Source: Paenibacillus agilis
GTDB taxonomy: Bacteria > Bacillota > Bacilli > Paenibacillales > Paenibacillaceae
Reading direction: 5' to 3'
DNA: 64,000 nucleotides
Assembly (NCBI RefSeq): GCF_007786455.1
Contig: NZ_VNJK01000004.1
Span: forward strand, 124,001-188,000
Under the pieces are notes generated by a model. That model saw nothing but the letters and a program-made list of their open reading frames with translations, made no database searches and had not been told where the DNA came from. Below, one piece after another: positions 53,614-61,580 of this stretch (the stretch's first letter is position 1; every line of letters starts with the position of its first letter). The translations under genes were made by a program, and so were the position numbers.

Positions 53614-54561
53614 ATGCCTAGGATGAAGCGTAGAATGCGGAGCAGGAGGAAGGTTCAACCGAAGCTAAAAGGCAAGCAACGTGGCGTACAGCGGCGTCGA
53701 ATAACACGAACAGGTCGTTCACGCGGCCGTCCCAATGCGGTACGTTATGCTGCCAAGAAGAGCAGTAAGTCGTCACTGCTTTCAACAGCTGACACATACG
53801 ATTCCTCGCATTATCGTAATGCTTATCATCATAACCCCATCGTATCTGTTATTATTCCTGTCTTAAATGAACGGAAGACGATTCGCCGCGTCGTCCTGGA
53901 AGCGCGACGGATCCATCCGCACACGGAAGTTATCATTGTTTCTAATGGTACGACAGATGGTTCAGATCGTCTTGCAGAACGGGCAGGAGCCAAGGTGCTG
54001 CGATACAAGCAAGCGCTTGGACACGATGTCGGTCGTAAGGTTGGTGCAGAAGCGGCAAGAGGTTCAATTCTGCTGTTTATTGATGGGGATATGGTACTTG
54101 CGGCTAAACAATTACAGCCATTTGTGCAGGCGATAAAGAATGGTGCCGATGTAGCATTGAACCAATATTCTGGTCCAAAGCAGCAAAGAGATATACATCC
54201 TGTTGTTTTGGCTAAGCATGCACTAAACGCACTGCTTCAGCATTCAGAATTGCGTGGAATGTCGATGACAGCAGTACCGCACGCGCTGAGTCGCAGTGCT
54301 CTGCAAACAATTGGTGTAGAACATCTTGCTACTCCACCTGTAGCCCATGCTATTGCCCTGCAAAAGGGCCTGAATGTGAAAGCTTGTACGTATATTCCTG
54401 TAGGTAAGCTGAATATGCGCCGTGCCCGTTCGACTGCTGCAGATCCATTAAAGTTAGTTGTGGACAACGATCATATGCAAGCAATTCGTTGGTTGCTGGA
54501 GCATACAGATCGTCGGGGTGGATTAACAGACTTGAATCGGCAGCGGCAGCAAGTGAGGTGA
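53614..54561 (+). CDS. GT2-type glycosyltransferase with basic N-terminal tail (a)
   Basis: GT-A fold glycosyltransferase of 315 residues. The first 45 residues are strikingly basic (MPRMKRRMRSRRK..., many Arg). The catalytic domain starts at VSVIIPVLNERKTIRRVV, with EVIIVSNGTTDGSDRLAE, GHDVGRKVGAEAA and LLFIDGDMV (a DxD-like Asp-Gly-Asp metal motif). It then has SMTAVPHALSRSALQTIG, shared with the next gene. The ATG at 53608 abuts AGGAGG; the ATG at 53614 has proper spacing. It opens the operon that runs to the end of the window. The next gene is a tandem paralogue. The sugar and acceptor are unknown. Confidence 0.86.
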   Translation: MPRMKRRMRSRRKVQPKLKGKQRGVQRRRITRTGRSRGRPNAVRYAAKKSSKSSLLSTADTYDSSHYRNAYHHNPIVSVIIPVLNERKTIRRVVLEARRIHPHTEVIIVSNGTTDGSDRLAERAGAKVLRYKQALGHDVGRKVGAEAARGSILLFIDGDMVLAAKQLQPFVQAIKNGADVALNQYSGPKQQRDIHPVVLAKHALNALLQHSELRGMSMTAVPHALSRSALQTIGVEHLATPPVAHAIALQKGLNVKACTYIPVGKLNMRRARSTAADPLKLVVDNDHMQAIRWLLEHTDRRGGLTDLNRQRQQVR

Positions 54562-54566
54562 TTGGC

Positions 54567-55922
54567 ATGCAGGCATCGGCAAGTGAAGGGCGATTTAGGC
54601 GGCGAGCCGGCTTCAATCGGAACCGTGGAAGAACAGCAGCTGTGCGGCGGCTTAAGTCACATTCTTCTCCATCGCGGTCGCATAAGCGAGTCACTGAACA
54701 AAGTTATGTTCGGCGAACTTCTCGCTCGAAACGTAAAGAGCATCCTACGTTGAAACGTGTGCAGCGTTCGAGAGCAGTAAGAAAAGCGAGTTCATTGAAG
54801 ACGATGCAGCGTTTGAAGCGCAGCAAGCAGGTGATGAGTCCAGTGCGAAAAGTGGATGATTTTCCATTATATCGTGGGGGATTTTCGCAAGTGCGGTCAG
54901 CAGCCAGCCAACTGCTTTACAGCAAGCGTTCCCTCCGAGCGGCGGGAAATAGAGATGCTGCGCAGTGGGGGCAAGCAGATAGGGAGTTGTCTTCCTTGCA
55001 GCTTACACGCCAAATGAATCAACGTTTTAGCCAGGCATTGCAATTAGAAGGCATTGCCTCTACTCCTGACGCCCATACAAGCTATGCGGATATGATCGCT
55101 CTAGGGCGTAGCTATGCTGAAGGATACGCGGATGTTCGGAATGATGTTGGTGCAGATGTTATTCTGCTTCCGACATCAATGAAGCTTGGCGCGGTGCTAT
55201 GTGCTTATAACGAGCAGGATAGCATTGCTACAATGTTGAAGCAGCTTGCTAAATTGCCGCTGGATGAGATCGTAATTGTTGTGAATGGTTCGGTGGATCG
55301 AACGTTTGAGCTTGCTAGAAAGTCGTTGCCAGAAGCAGTTGTTATTCATTTTGAAAAACCGCTTGGCCATGATGTAGGTCGTGCAATAGGTGCGAAGCTG
55401 CTGCAAGTGGATGCTGTATTATTTACAGATTGTGACTTTTCGATCGATGCGGAGCAGCTAGGAGCTTATCTGTGGAGTGTCGCCACTGGTGTAGATGTAG
55501 CATTAAATGATATCCGCCCTTTCATGGATAGGTTTGAACAGCAGGATGGTATTAGTTACTGCAAGCAGTGGCTTAATCAGGAGCTTGGACGGTCTGACTT
55601 GGCGATGAACTCCATGACAGCGATTCCTCATGCGTTAAGCAGAAAAGCGATCAGCATGATTGGCTATGAAGCGTTGTATGTGCCGCCGAGAGCACATGCT
55701 TTGGCTGTGCTGCATGGATTGAACGTACAAACGGCATGTGCCGTCGATGTGATTACACAGAATCGTTTACGTACTACGAATATTGGTGTAGGAAATCCAG
55801 TAGCCCAGCTTATTATCGGTGATCATATGGAAGCATTGGAAACAGTGTGGAATTGGAAGCGGGACGAATTGAATGCCGTACAATCGGAACGCGCCGATAT
55901 TGCTTGGAGGAGGAATAAATGA
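54567..55922 (+). CDS. GT2-type glycosyltransferase with long basic tail (b)
   Basis: Tandem paralogue of the preceding gene, 451 residues. The N-terminal tail of about 105 residues is one of the most basic stretches in the window (Arg, Lys, Ser runs). A linker then contains a partial aromatic-glycine motif (RSYAEGYAD). The catalytic domain has LGAVLCAYNEQDSIATML, DEIVIVVNGSVDRTFE, GHDVGRAIGAKLL and LFTDCDFSID (Asp-x-Asp). SMTAIPHALSRKAISMIG matches the first copy. The ATG at 54567 has AGGTGAT a few bases upstream and lies five bases after the previous stop. It overlaps the next gene by four bases (ATGA). Confidence 0.85.
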   Translation: MQASASEGRFRRRAGFNRNRGRTAAVRRLKSHSSPSRSHKRVTEQSYVRRTSRSKRKEHPTLKRVQRSRAVRKASSLKTMQRLKRSKQVMSPVRKVDDFPLYRGGFSQVRSAASQLLYSKRSLRAAGNRDAAQWGQADRELSSLQLTRQMNQRFSQALQLEGIASTPDAHTSYADMIALGRSYAEGYADVRNDVGADVILLPTSMKLGAVLCAYNEQDSIATMLKQLAKLPLDEIVIVVNGSVDRTFELARKSLPEAVVIHFEKPLGHDVGRAIGAKLLQVDAVLFTDCDFSIDAEQLGAYLWSVATGVDVALNDIRPFMDRFEQQDGISYCKQWLNQELGRSDLAMNSMTAIPHALSRKAISMIGYEALYVPPRAHALAVLHGLNVQTACAVDVITQNRLRTTNIGVGNPVAQLIIGDHMEALETVWNWKRDELNAVQSERADIAWRRNK

Positions 55923-56683
55923 TGGCTCTCCAGCAAGAAAAAGCTCCATTAACAAGTATCGTTATACCGACATACAACCGCTGCGAGCTGCTTCGTTCCT
56001 GCGTTGAAGCAATCCACACCTATACCCATACACCCTATGAAATTATAGTCGTAGATAACGGTTCCACAGATCAGACGTTATCGTATTGTCTAGAGGAAGG
56101 GCTTACCTGCATTTCTTTGCCCTCTAACACAGGCTTTCCATATGCCTGTAATGCAGGAATGCGCTTGAGCTCTGGAGACGTTGTCACCTTGTTGAATAAC
56201 GATGTTATTGTTGCTCACCGTTGGTTGGACCAACTGTTGGCAGCGCTGATGTCGGAACCTCAAATTGGTATCGTTGGTCCTGTAACCAATTATGCGAGTG
56301 GCAAGCAGCAAGTCCACCATCCTTACGATACGATAGAACAATTCCAACATATCGCTTATAAAGTGAATCAAAAGCCTGATCCGTCTAAATGGCTTCGCGT
56401 GCAGCGGGTTGTAGGACTGTGTTTCGTTATGAAGCGAGCTGTTGTGGAACGAATCGGATATTTGGATGAGCGCTTTAGTCCTGGTCACTATGAAGACGAT
56501 GATTATTGTCTGCGTGCCAAAATGAATGGCTTTCAACTCGTTGTGTGTGAAGATGCGCTTGTTCATCATTACGGCAGCCATAGCTTCAAAGAGCATGGCC
56601 AAGAACAGTTGGACCAATTAATTGCACGCAATTATGAGCGCTTCAAAGAAAAATGGAGCGTAGATCCACATCAGTTCATTTAA
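55919..56683 (+). CDS. GT2-type glycosyltransferase (c)
   Basis: Family 2 glycosyltransferase of 254 residues without the basic tail. LTSIVIPTYNRCELLRSC, EIIVVDNGSTDQTL, SLPSNTGFPYACNAG and TLLNNDVIV (Asn-Asn-Asp-Val in the DxD position) are clear. It then has GLCFVMKRAVVERIGYLDERFSPGHYEDDDYCLRAKMNG, the acceptor-side ED motif of rhamnosyl/galactosyl-type GT2 enzymes. It is paralogous to the GT2 at 58620. GGAGGAGG precedes its ATG, which overlaps the preceding stop. A 12-base gap separates it from the nucleotidyltransferase. Confidence 0.88.
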   Translation: MMALQQEKAPLTSIVIPTYNRCELLRSCVEAIHTYTHTPYEIIVVDNGSTDQTLSYCLEEGLTCISLPSNTGFPYACNAGMRLSSGDVVTLLNNDVIVAHRWLDQLLAALMSEPQIGIVGPVTNYASGKQQVHHPYDTIEQFQHIAYKVNQKPDPSKWLRVQRVVGLCFVMKRAVVERIGYLDERFSPGHYEDDDYCLRAKMNGFQLVVCEDALVHHYGSHSFKEHGQEQLDQLIARNYERFKEKWSVDPHQFI

Positions 56684-56695
56684 GGAGGGAGAAAG

Positions 56696-57430
56696 GTGAA
56701 AGGGATCATTCTAGCCGGTGGAACTGGTTCACGCTTACTGCCTTTAACGAAGATGATGAATAAGCACCTGATTCCGATAGGTAAGTTTCCGATGATTTAC
56801 TATGGGATTGAACGATTAAAGGAAGCGGGCATTACGGAGCTGTTTATTGTGATTGGCAGCAAGTCCGTACCTTTATACGTAGACTTCATCGGAAGCGGCC
56901 AGTCTCTAGGTGTGCATGTATCTTTTTTAATTCAGGAGGGAGCGGGAGGGATCGCTCAAGCATTATCTTTAGTTGAACCTTTTCTAGCTCCGAATGAACG
57001 TTTTGTTGTGTTGCTGGGAGACAATTTATTTCACGATAGTCTAAAGCCCTATTTACAGCAATTTGAGAACCAAGGCGATGGTGAAGCACTAGTACTGCTT
57101 AAAAAAGTAAAGGATGCGCATCGTTACGGGGTTCCTGTGTTGGATGAGCAAGAACCTGAGCGCATTATTAAAATAGAAGAAAAGCCTCGCAAGCCCAAAT
57201 CCAGCTTTTGTGTTACAGGCATCTATATGTACGACACAGCCGTGTTTGAACATATCCGCCATATATCTCCTTCCGCTCGTGGTGAATTAGAAATTACAGA
57301 TGTGAATAATGCCTATGCTTCTAAAGGATTGCTGCAATATAATATTTTGAATGGGTGGTGGACGGACGCCGGAACGTATGAATCGCTGCATGCTGCGCGT
57401 ATTAAACTTGGAAGGAGAGGGAAGCGATGA
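56696..57430 (+). CDS. Sugar-1-phosphate nucleotidyltransferase, RmlA/SpsI-like
   Basis: Nucleotide-sugar synthesis enzyme of 244 residues, transferring dTMP (or another NMP) to a sugar 1-phosphate. Signature IILAGGTGSRLLPLTKMMNKHLIPIGKFPM at the N-terminus is the pyrophosphorylase loop. FVVLLGDNLFHDSL holds the metal Asp; VPVLDEQEPERIIKIEEKP and the closing WTDAGTYESLHAA are typical of RmlA. The length is close to SpsI of the B. subtilis spore-polysaccharide operon (about 246) rather than to full RmlA (about 290). GTG start after AAGGAGGG. No rmlBCD genes are in the window, so later steps would be encoded elsewhere. It overlaps the next gene by four bases. Confidence 0.88.
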   Translation: MKGIILAGGTGSRLLPLTKMMNKHLIPIGKFPMIYYGIERLKEAGITELFIVIGSKSVPLYVDFIGSGQSLGVHVSFLIQEGAGGIAQALSLVEPFLAPNERFVVLLGDNLFHDSLKPYLQQFENQGDGEALVLLKKVKDAHRYGVPVLDEQEPERIIKIEEKPRKPKSSFCVTGIYMYDTAVFEHIRHISPSARGELEITDVNNAYASKGLLQYNILNGWWTDAGTYESLHAARIKLGRRGKR

Positions 57431-58590
57431 GCCCTGTTACAGCTTCTTCACACCGTCGTCGGCGTTCTGCTGTCAAAGAGAAAGGGTTCCGAAAAAGACG
57501 TCGTGTGAAGAAGCGCATGAGTAAGCTGCGCACGAGTCTTGGCAGTGTGCGGAATGGAGTACGCTCTCATAAACGCAGTCAAATCATTCGCCGCTCTTCC
57601 AGTTTGAAGCGACAACCTGCTGCTCCCTCGCCTGATGGTAATTCTAACGATCCCCCTCCCACTCATGCTCCGTCTACTGTTAATGAACCCTCACATGCTT
57701 CCCAAGCCGACATGGCGAATCTTTCAACAGAAGCTGTTAAGATTCAGGTCGAACCAAAAATAGAGTCAGAAAAATCGTATAGGAAGGCCTACAGAAAAGG
57801 AAAGTACGATGGAGGAGAAGCTTTGTTGTCAAAGCTCATTCCAGAACATCTTATTTTACCGGATATTTCATTGGAGCATATTATTGCCTTGGGCTTTGAA
57901 CAAGTTAAACATCTTCTGCTGCCTCTTACTGATCCTTTTGTCATCTTTGTAGAGATGAAACAAGCGCTGTTGGAGGGGAGACCACTTTCGGTCGTTCGAC
58001 TTGGAGATGGAGAACTATTGGCATTAGCACATGATCGACTCATATCCTCTCAAGAAATTCGTGATCACTCCCCGTTCGTTGCTACTTCTGGTTTGACGGT
58101 ACCTGATCATGCAGGGCGTGAAGCGCTGGCGGAATCGGTACGAAAAGCTACTTATGTAGGCGTTCCTATTTCAAGGCTGCCATACTTCCAAGGTCTTTTG
58201 TATCCTGTTTGTCGTGAGTACGGTCTATCTTTGCAGCATATGCGAATTACCTATTCGACGGTGAATTATTTAATAGCGCAGCTTGGCTATTTGCAACAGC
58301 TGCTGCAAGGAAGAAATGTATTGCTTATCGGCAATGCAGCTCAAGAGCTAAGGAAAGTGCTATCGAAGCGAGGTGTCATCATTAGCGGTATGATTGCATC
58401 AGTGTCAGGAATGAAGGACATACCTCGTGTCATGAGGGAAGCAGCTTCTATTCCATTTGATATAGCTTTAGTGTCGGCAGGCATTCCCGCTGTTATTATA
58501 GCGGAACGTATCGCTTCTGAGCTGGGTAAAGTTGCTTTGGACTTTGGTCATTTAGCAAATAGGCTGGCAGAAGGGGAGCTGAGCTTTTAA
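57427..58590 (+). CDS. GT-D-fold glycosyltransferase with basic tail
   Basis: Protein of 387 residues. The first 60 residues are very basic (HRRRRSAVKEKGFRKRRR..), then a Pro/Ser linker, then the aromatic-glycine segment YRKAYRKGKYDGG. The C-terminal domain matches the DUF1792-type GT-D glycosyltransferases first characterised in streptococcal adhesin glycosylation: SVVRLGDGELLALA contains the metal-binding Asp-Gly-Glu, and VGVPISRLPYFQ and NVLLIGNAAQELRKVL follow. These enzymes transfer glucose to a protein-linked glycan in the known case; the donor here is unknown. The ATG overlaps the previous stop (ATGA). No hydrophobic anchor is seen, so it acts in the mother-cell cytoplasm. Confidence 0.78.
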   Translation: MSPVTASSHRRRRSAVKEKGFRKRRRVKKRMSKLRTSLGSVRNGVRSHKRSQIIRRSSSLKRQPAAPSPDGNSNDPPPTHAPSTVNEPSHASQADMANLSTEAVKIQVEPKIESEKSYRKAYRKGKYDGGEALLSKLIPEHLILPDISLEHIIALGFEQVKHLLLPLTDPFVIFVEMKQALLEGRPLSVVRLGDGELLALAHDRLISSQEIRDHSPFVATSGLTVPDHAGREALAESVRKATYVGVPISRLPYFQGLLYPVCREYGLSLQHMRITYSTVNYLIAQLGYLQQLLQGRNVLLIGNAAQELRKVLSKRGVIISGMIASVSGMKDIPRVMREAASIPFDIALVSAGIPAVIIAERIASELGKVALDFGHLANRLAEGELSF

Positions 58591-58619
58591 GAGTTGTTCA
58601 TGAAATGGAGGTGGACGTA

Positions 58620-60053
58620 TTGTCACGACTATCTCAGCAACTTAAGCGCGCTGGACAGACAAAGCGTAATCACAAGTTGCGTAGTACGCCATTAAAACGC
58701 TCAAATCGGAGATTAAGGTTTGCTAAAGAACAATATAAAAAAGGATATGCAGCAGGGTACCAAATGGGCATTGCTTCTGGAAAGGAGCAATTCGACCATC
58801 ACATAGACGGAACTAGCATTATTATTCCGACTTACAACAAGTTGAATATGCTCAAGCAATGTATTGCTAGTATTCAGCAGTATACATCAGAGGCTCACGA
58901 AATCATTGTAGTAGATGATGCTTCAACGGACGGCACAGCTGCCTATTTACGCAAACTATCAGGGCAGATTCGCTATCAGATTCATGACAAAAATTATGGC
59001 TTTGCAGGATCGATTAATACCGGCTTGAAAATGGCAAAAGGCAAAACGATATGTTTGCTAAACAACGACATTATCGTTACAACAAATTGGCTGGGTAATT
59101 TACTGCATTGCTTAGAAAGTGATCCTGCGATTGGTATGGTTGGTCCTGTAACTAATTTTATTAGCGGCGAACAACAGATTGAGGTTGCGTATGGCACGAA
59201 TCAAGAAATGCAGCAATTTGCACGGCAATACAATGAGCAGGACGCGAGTAAATGGAAAATGGTTGAGCGAATAGTCGGGTTTTGCATGCTGTTTCATAAA
59301 TCCTTTTTTGAAGAGATTGGCTACTTAGATGAAGGGTATAGGATCGGGAACTTTGAGGATGAAGACTTCGTCATTCGTACACGTCTGGCAGGTCGAAAGC
59401 TAGCGATTGCTGGAGATTGTTTCATTCATCATTTCGGAAGCCAAAGTATGAAAGAGCTTGGCGAGCAACTGCAAGATATTTATAAAAAGAATGAAGCTTT
59501 CTATCAGCAGAAATGGAGCAATCCTTATGAGTGGGTACAGCGGGTGACGGAATGGTCCGAGTCTAAATCTAAAACTAAATCTCTATCTATGTCGACAAAG
59601 AATGAGATGGAGACAGGAGTATCCCTGCGAGCGATTTCCTTCTATCCGACACATATTGCGGTTACGGGGCTGAATGGAACAATTTTTTGGGTGGAGCAGG
59701 GTATAAAGCATCCTATTCGAGGCGCATATCCTTTTCCTACTGTTAAGCTGTCTCAAATTGAACTATTGTCTTGGCCCACAGGTTCGGATATAGAAGCGGA
59801 CAGAGCGGCAGAGAAGTGGCGGAAAACGACGAATCAAGACGGTTCTGTACCTGACGGGGGCGTTTTTGTTACAGAGCATGGCCGTTGGTTTCAACGAGAT
59901 GGTATTACATGTCGTGCTGTTATAAGCGAATATGCGCTTAAGCAATGGAAACTGAATGATCGGGTAATGTCACGATCAGAGGCGGAGAAACTGCTGTGGG
60001 AAGAGGGGTTGCCGATTATGGCTCCTCCCGTCTTTGTAAACAGCAATTTGTGA
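58620..60053 (+). CDS. GT2-type glycosyltransferase (d) with C-terminal add-on domain
   Basis: Glycosyltransferase of 477 residues. A basic N-terminus (about 40 residues) is followed by the aromatic-glycine ladder YKKGYAAGYQMGIASG. The catalytic domain begins TSIIIPTYNKLNMLKQ, with EIIVVDDASTDGTAAYL, LLNNDIIVTTNW and GFCMLFHKSFFEEIGYLDEGY, paralogous to the enzyme at 55919. The last 150 residues form an extra domain with GTIFWVEQGIKHPIRGAYPF and LSWPTGSD, resembling the repeated 'G-x-x-V/W-x-V-x-x-G-x-x-x-P/H-I' module of many surface proteins. TTG at 58620 is preferred: GGAGG is seven bases upstream; the ATG at 58605 precedes it. Confidence 0.83.
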   Translation: MSRLSQQLKRAGQTKRNHKLRSTPLKRSNRRLRFAKEQYKKGYAAGYQMGIASGKEQFDHHIDGTSIIIPTYNKLNMLKQCIASIQQYTSEAHEIIVVDDASTDGTAAYLRKLSGQIRYQIHDKNYGFAGSINTGLKMAKGKTICLLNNDIIVTTNWLGNLLHCLESDPAIGMVGPVTNFISGEQQIEVAYGTNQEMQQFARQYNEQDASKWKMVERIVGFCMLFHKSFFEEIGYLDEGYRIGNFEDEDFVIRTRLAGRKLAIAGDCFIHHFGSQSMKELGEQLQDIYKKNEAFYQQKWSNPYEWVQRVTEWSESKSKTKSLSMSTKNEMETGVSLRAISFYPTHIAVTGLNGTIFWVEQGIKHPIRGAYPFPTVKLSQIELLSWPTGSDIEADRAAEKWRKTTNQDGSVPDGGVFVTEHGRWFQRDGITCRAVISEYALKQWKLNDRVMSRSEAEKLLWEEGLPIMAPPVFVNSNL

Positions 60054-60271
60054 GCGGTATAAAATCGACTTGGGCATGCAGGCTGCAGCGGAGATTTCGT
60101 GTCTGCATGCTGGTCGATAGATAATCATTTTATATACAACAGCAATTGATAGGCAGATGACGGTGAGCTTTAGCTCATGAGCGGCATATCGTATATCAAT
60201 CTAGAACGAAATTGAGACAGCGAGCTCTATTTCATGCAAAAGGGACCATCGAATGAACGGAGGTACGACCG
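60054..60271 (+). other. Intergenic hairpin region inside the locus
   Basis: A 218-base gap. It begins with a long hairpin (GCATGCAG pairing with CTGCATGC plus an outer ATCGAC/GTCGAT, about 60064-60119) without a proper T run. A CATATCGTA at 60184-60192 fits a sigma-K -10 box but has no AC at the right distance. A separate promoter for the small genes is possible but not demonstrated. Confidence 0.4.
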
Positions 60272-60565
60272 ATGAAGCCTGAAGATAAAGTAAATGAAAT
60301 CATTGTCCATATGGCTCACACCCATAATCAGATGGCAAAAATATTGCAGGCAAAGCGTCAAGTTGCCGTTAGAATGTCACAGCTTGTTCATGCTGTTCCG
60401 GATGAGCTCCCTCAAATCGAACATATATCTGAGGTTAAGGTGCAATCAGGACAAGTTACGCGCTGCCTCATCGATTATATGGTAAGTATTGCTGATCTGG
60501 AGGACGCGATGGCCGAGCAATTGAAGCTGGTGTTGAAGGACCTGCAGGAGCCCGAAGAAGAATAA
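60272..60565 (+). CDS. Small helical protein 1
   Basis: Unrecognised protein of 97 residues. It looks all-helical, with heptad-like Leu/Ile/Met spacing (IIVHMAHTHNQMAKILQAK) and an acidic tail. AGGAGG-like site (CGGAGGT) eight bases before the ATG supports it, and a similar pattern of hydrophobic residues occurs in the next two genes. It is in line with the glycosyltransferase genes and their sporulation-type promoter. No catalytic motif is seen, so a structural or adaptor role is possible. Confidence 0.65.
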   Translation: MKPEDKVNEIIVHMAHTHNQMAKILQAKRQVAVRMSQLVHAVPDELPQIEHISEVKVQSGQVTRCLIDYMVSIADLEDAMAEQLKLVLKDLQEPEEE

Positions 60566-60608
60566 AAAAGCAGTTTACCTTTTTCAGTAGCAGTAAGGAG
60601 GAACTAAT

Positions 60609-60956
60609 TTGGATCGTGAACATGCTAACATTCGAATTTTGGAATCTATGGCGGACATGCAATGGAATATTGCGATTATGCTGGAAGCTAAAACTTTGGA
60701 AGCAGAGAAAGTGCGTAATTGGCTGTTGAATCACATGGTTGCCAGTGACAGTGCTGACGTTTATGAACAAACGAAAGATGCGTTAGATGTCCACACTCAA
60801 GTTATAGAGGTTATCGCTGGACTAACAAGATTGCAGCAGAGTTTGAACCGTAATCTGCAAACAATTCTTGATCCTGATGGACAGGATGAACAAGGAGCGG
60901 GTCACGCGAATAATGGTGCATTTAAAGGTCCACTAGATCTGGAAGAAATGGCATGA
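60609..60956 (+). CDS. Small helical protein 2
   Basis: Unrecognised protein of 115 residues, starting at TTG after AAGGAGG. Its N-terminal helix (RILESMADMQWNIAIMLEAK) lines up by eye with small protein 1 (MAHTHNQMAKILQAK) and with small protein 3, giving a small family of related helices. The second half (VIEVIAGLTRLQQSLNRNLQ) is another amphipathic helix; the tail is acidic and Gly-rich. It overlaps the next gene by four bases. Confidence 0.65.
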   Translation: MDREHANIRILESMADMQWNIAIMLEAKTLEAEKVRNWLLNHMVASDSADVYEQTKDALDVHTQVIEVIAGLTRLQQSLNRNLQTILDPDGQDEQGAGHANNGAFKGPLDLEEMA

Positions 60957-61189
60957 CGCAGCTTCACAGGCAAGCGTCAAATCAAGTCGCAGAGCATGGA
61001 GCAAAGCTAAAAGAACAAAGATCTGTTACTGATGCTCTTCGTCGCAATTATCGATCGGAACGAGCAGTTTCGGCTCAGCTTCATTTGTTGGAGGCGATTG
61101 AACGGAGTCAAGCTGCAATAAGTTCGCTTCTAGATCGGTTTTCCCCTCACGCCGAACACTTAGCCACGTGCAAAAAGGAGAAAGTATAA
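60953..61189 (+). CDS. Small helical protein 3
   Basis: Unrecognised protein of 78 residues with an ATGA overlap to the preceding gene, which shows coupled translation. The C-terminal helix LHLLEAIERSQAAISSLLDRF resembles the helices of small proteins 1 and 2. The first 30 residues are polar and basic. The ribosome site is inside the upstream coding region and weak, consistent with coupling. No known domain is evident. Confidence 0.6.
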   Translation: MTQLHRQASNQVAEHGAKLKEQRSVTDALRRNYRSERAVSAQLHLLEAIERSQAAISSLLDRFSPHAEHLATCKKEKV

Positions 61190-61216
61190 TCCTACATGCA
61201 GGGAGGGATGAAAGAG

Positions 61217-61522
61217 ATGAAGAAAAAAAGAGAGAAGAAAAAGCGGACGGATTTGACTCGGCGGAAAGCACGTATCCGGCGCCAATCGACAAAAGAAAGT
61301 AATAAAAAGACCAAACCTGCCTCTGAGAAAACAACCAAACCACGGCGTCTCTCCAAGAAACGTGTACGTACAACAACTTCCAAATTACCAGCCAAATCTA
61401 AGAAGCGAGTAAATCACGCATATGATAAAAGCTATAATGAAGCATTCAATCAAGGTTTTAACGAAGGATTTGCAAAAGGCTTCGAAGATGGACACCATAT
61501 CGTATACAGTCAACAGGCTTAA
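61217..61522 (+). CDS. Small basic protein with aromatic-glycine ladder
   Basis: Protein of 101 residues. About 65 N-terminal residues are Lys/Arg/Thr-rich and low-complexity; the C-terminus contains YDKSYNEAFNQGFNEGFAKG, a clear Tyr/Phe-x-x-x-ladder related to the motif in the neighbouring glycosyltransferases. The ATG at 61217 follows GGGAGGG by nine bases; in-frame ATGs at 61196 and 61208 abut or precede that site. Composition and context suggest a spore-surface or assembly protein, but this is inference. Confidence 0.6.
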   Translation: MKKKREKKKRTDLTRRKARIRRQSTKESNKKTKPASEKTTKPRRLSKKRVRTTTSKLPAKSKKRVNHAYDKSYNEAFNQGFNEGFAKGFEDGHHIVYSQQA

Positions 61523-61580
61523 TACAACTTTCAAGTATCAAGATACGGAATGATTATATGTCTGAATCTCAGGTGATGCC

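Noticed and set aside
60184-60192. CATATCGTA as a fourth sigma-K promoter before the small helical genes
   Set aside because: The -10 fits, but no AC is found 16-17 bases upstream; the nearest is 22 bases away.
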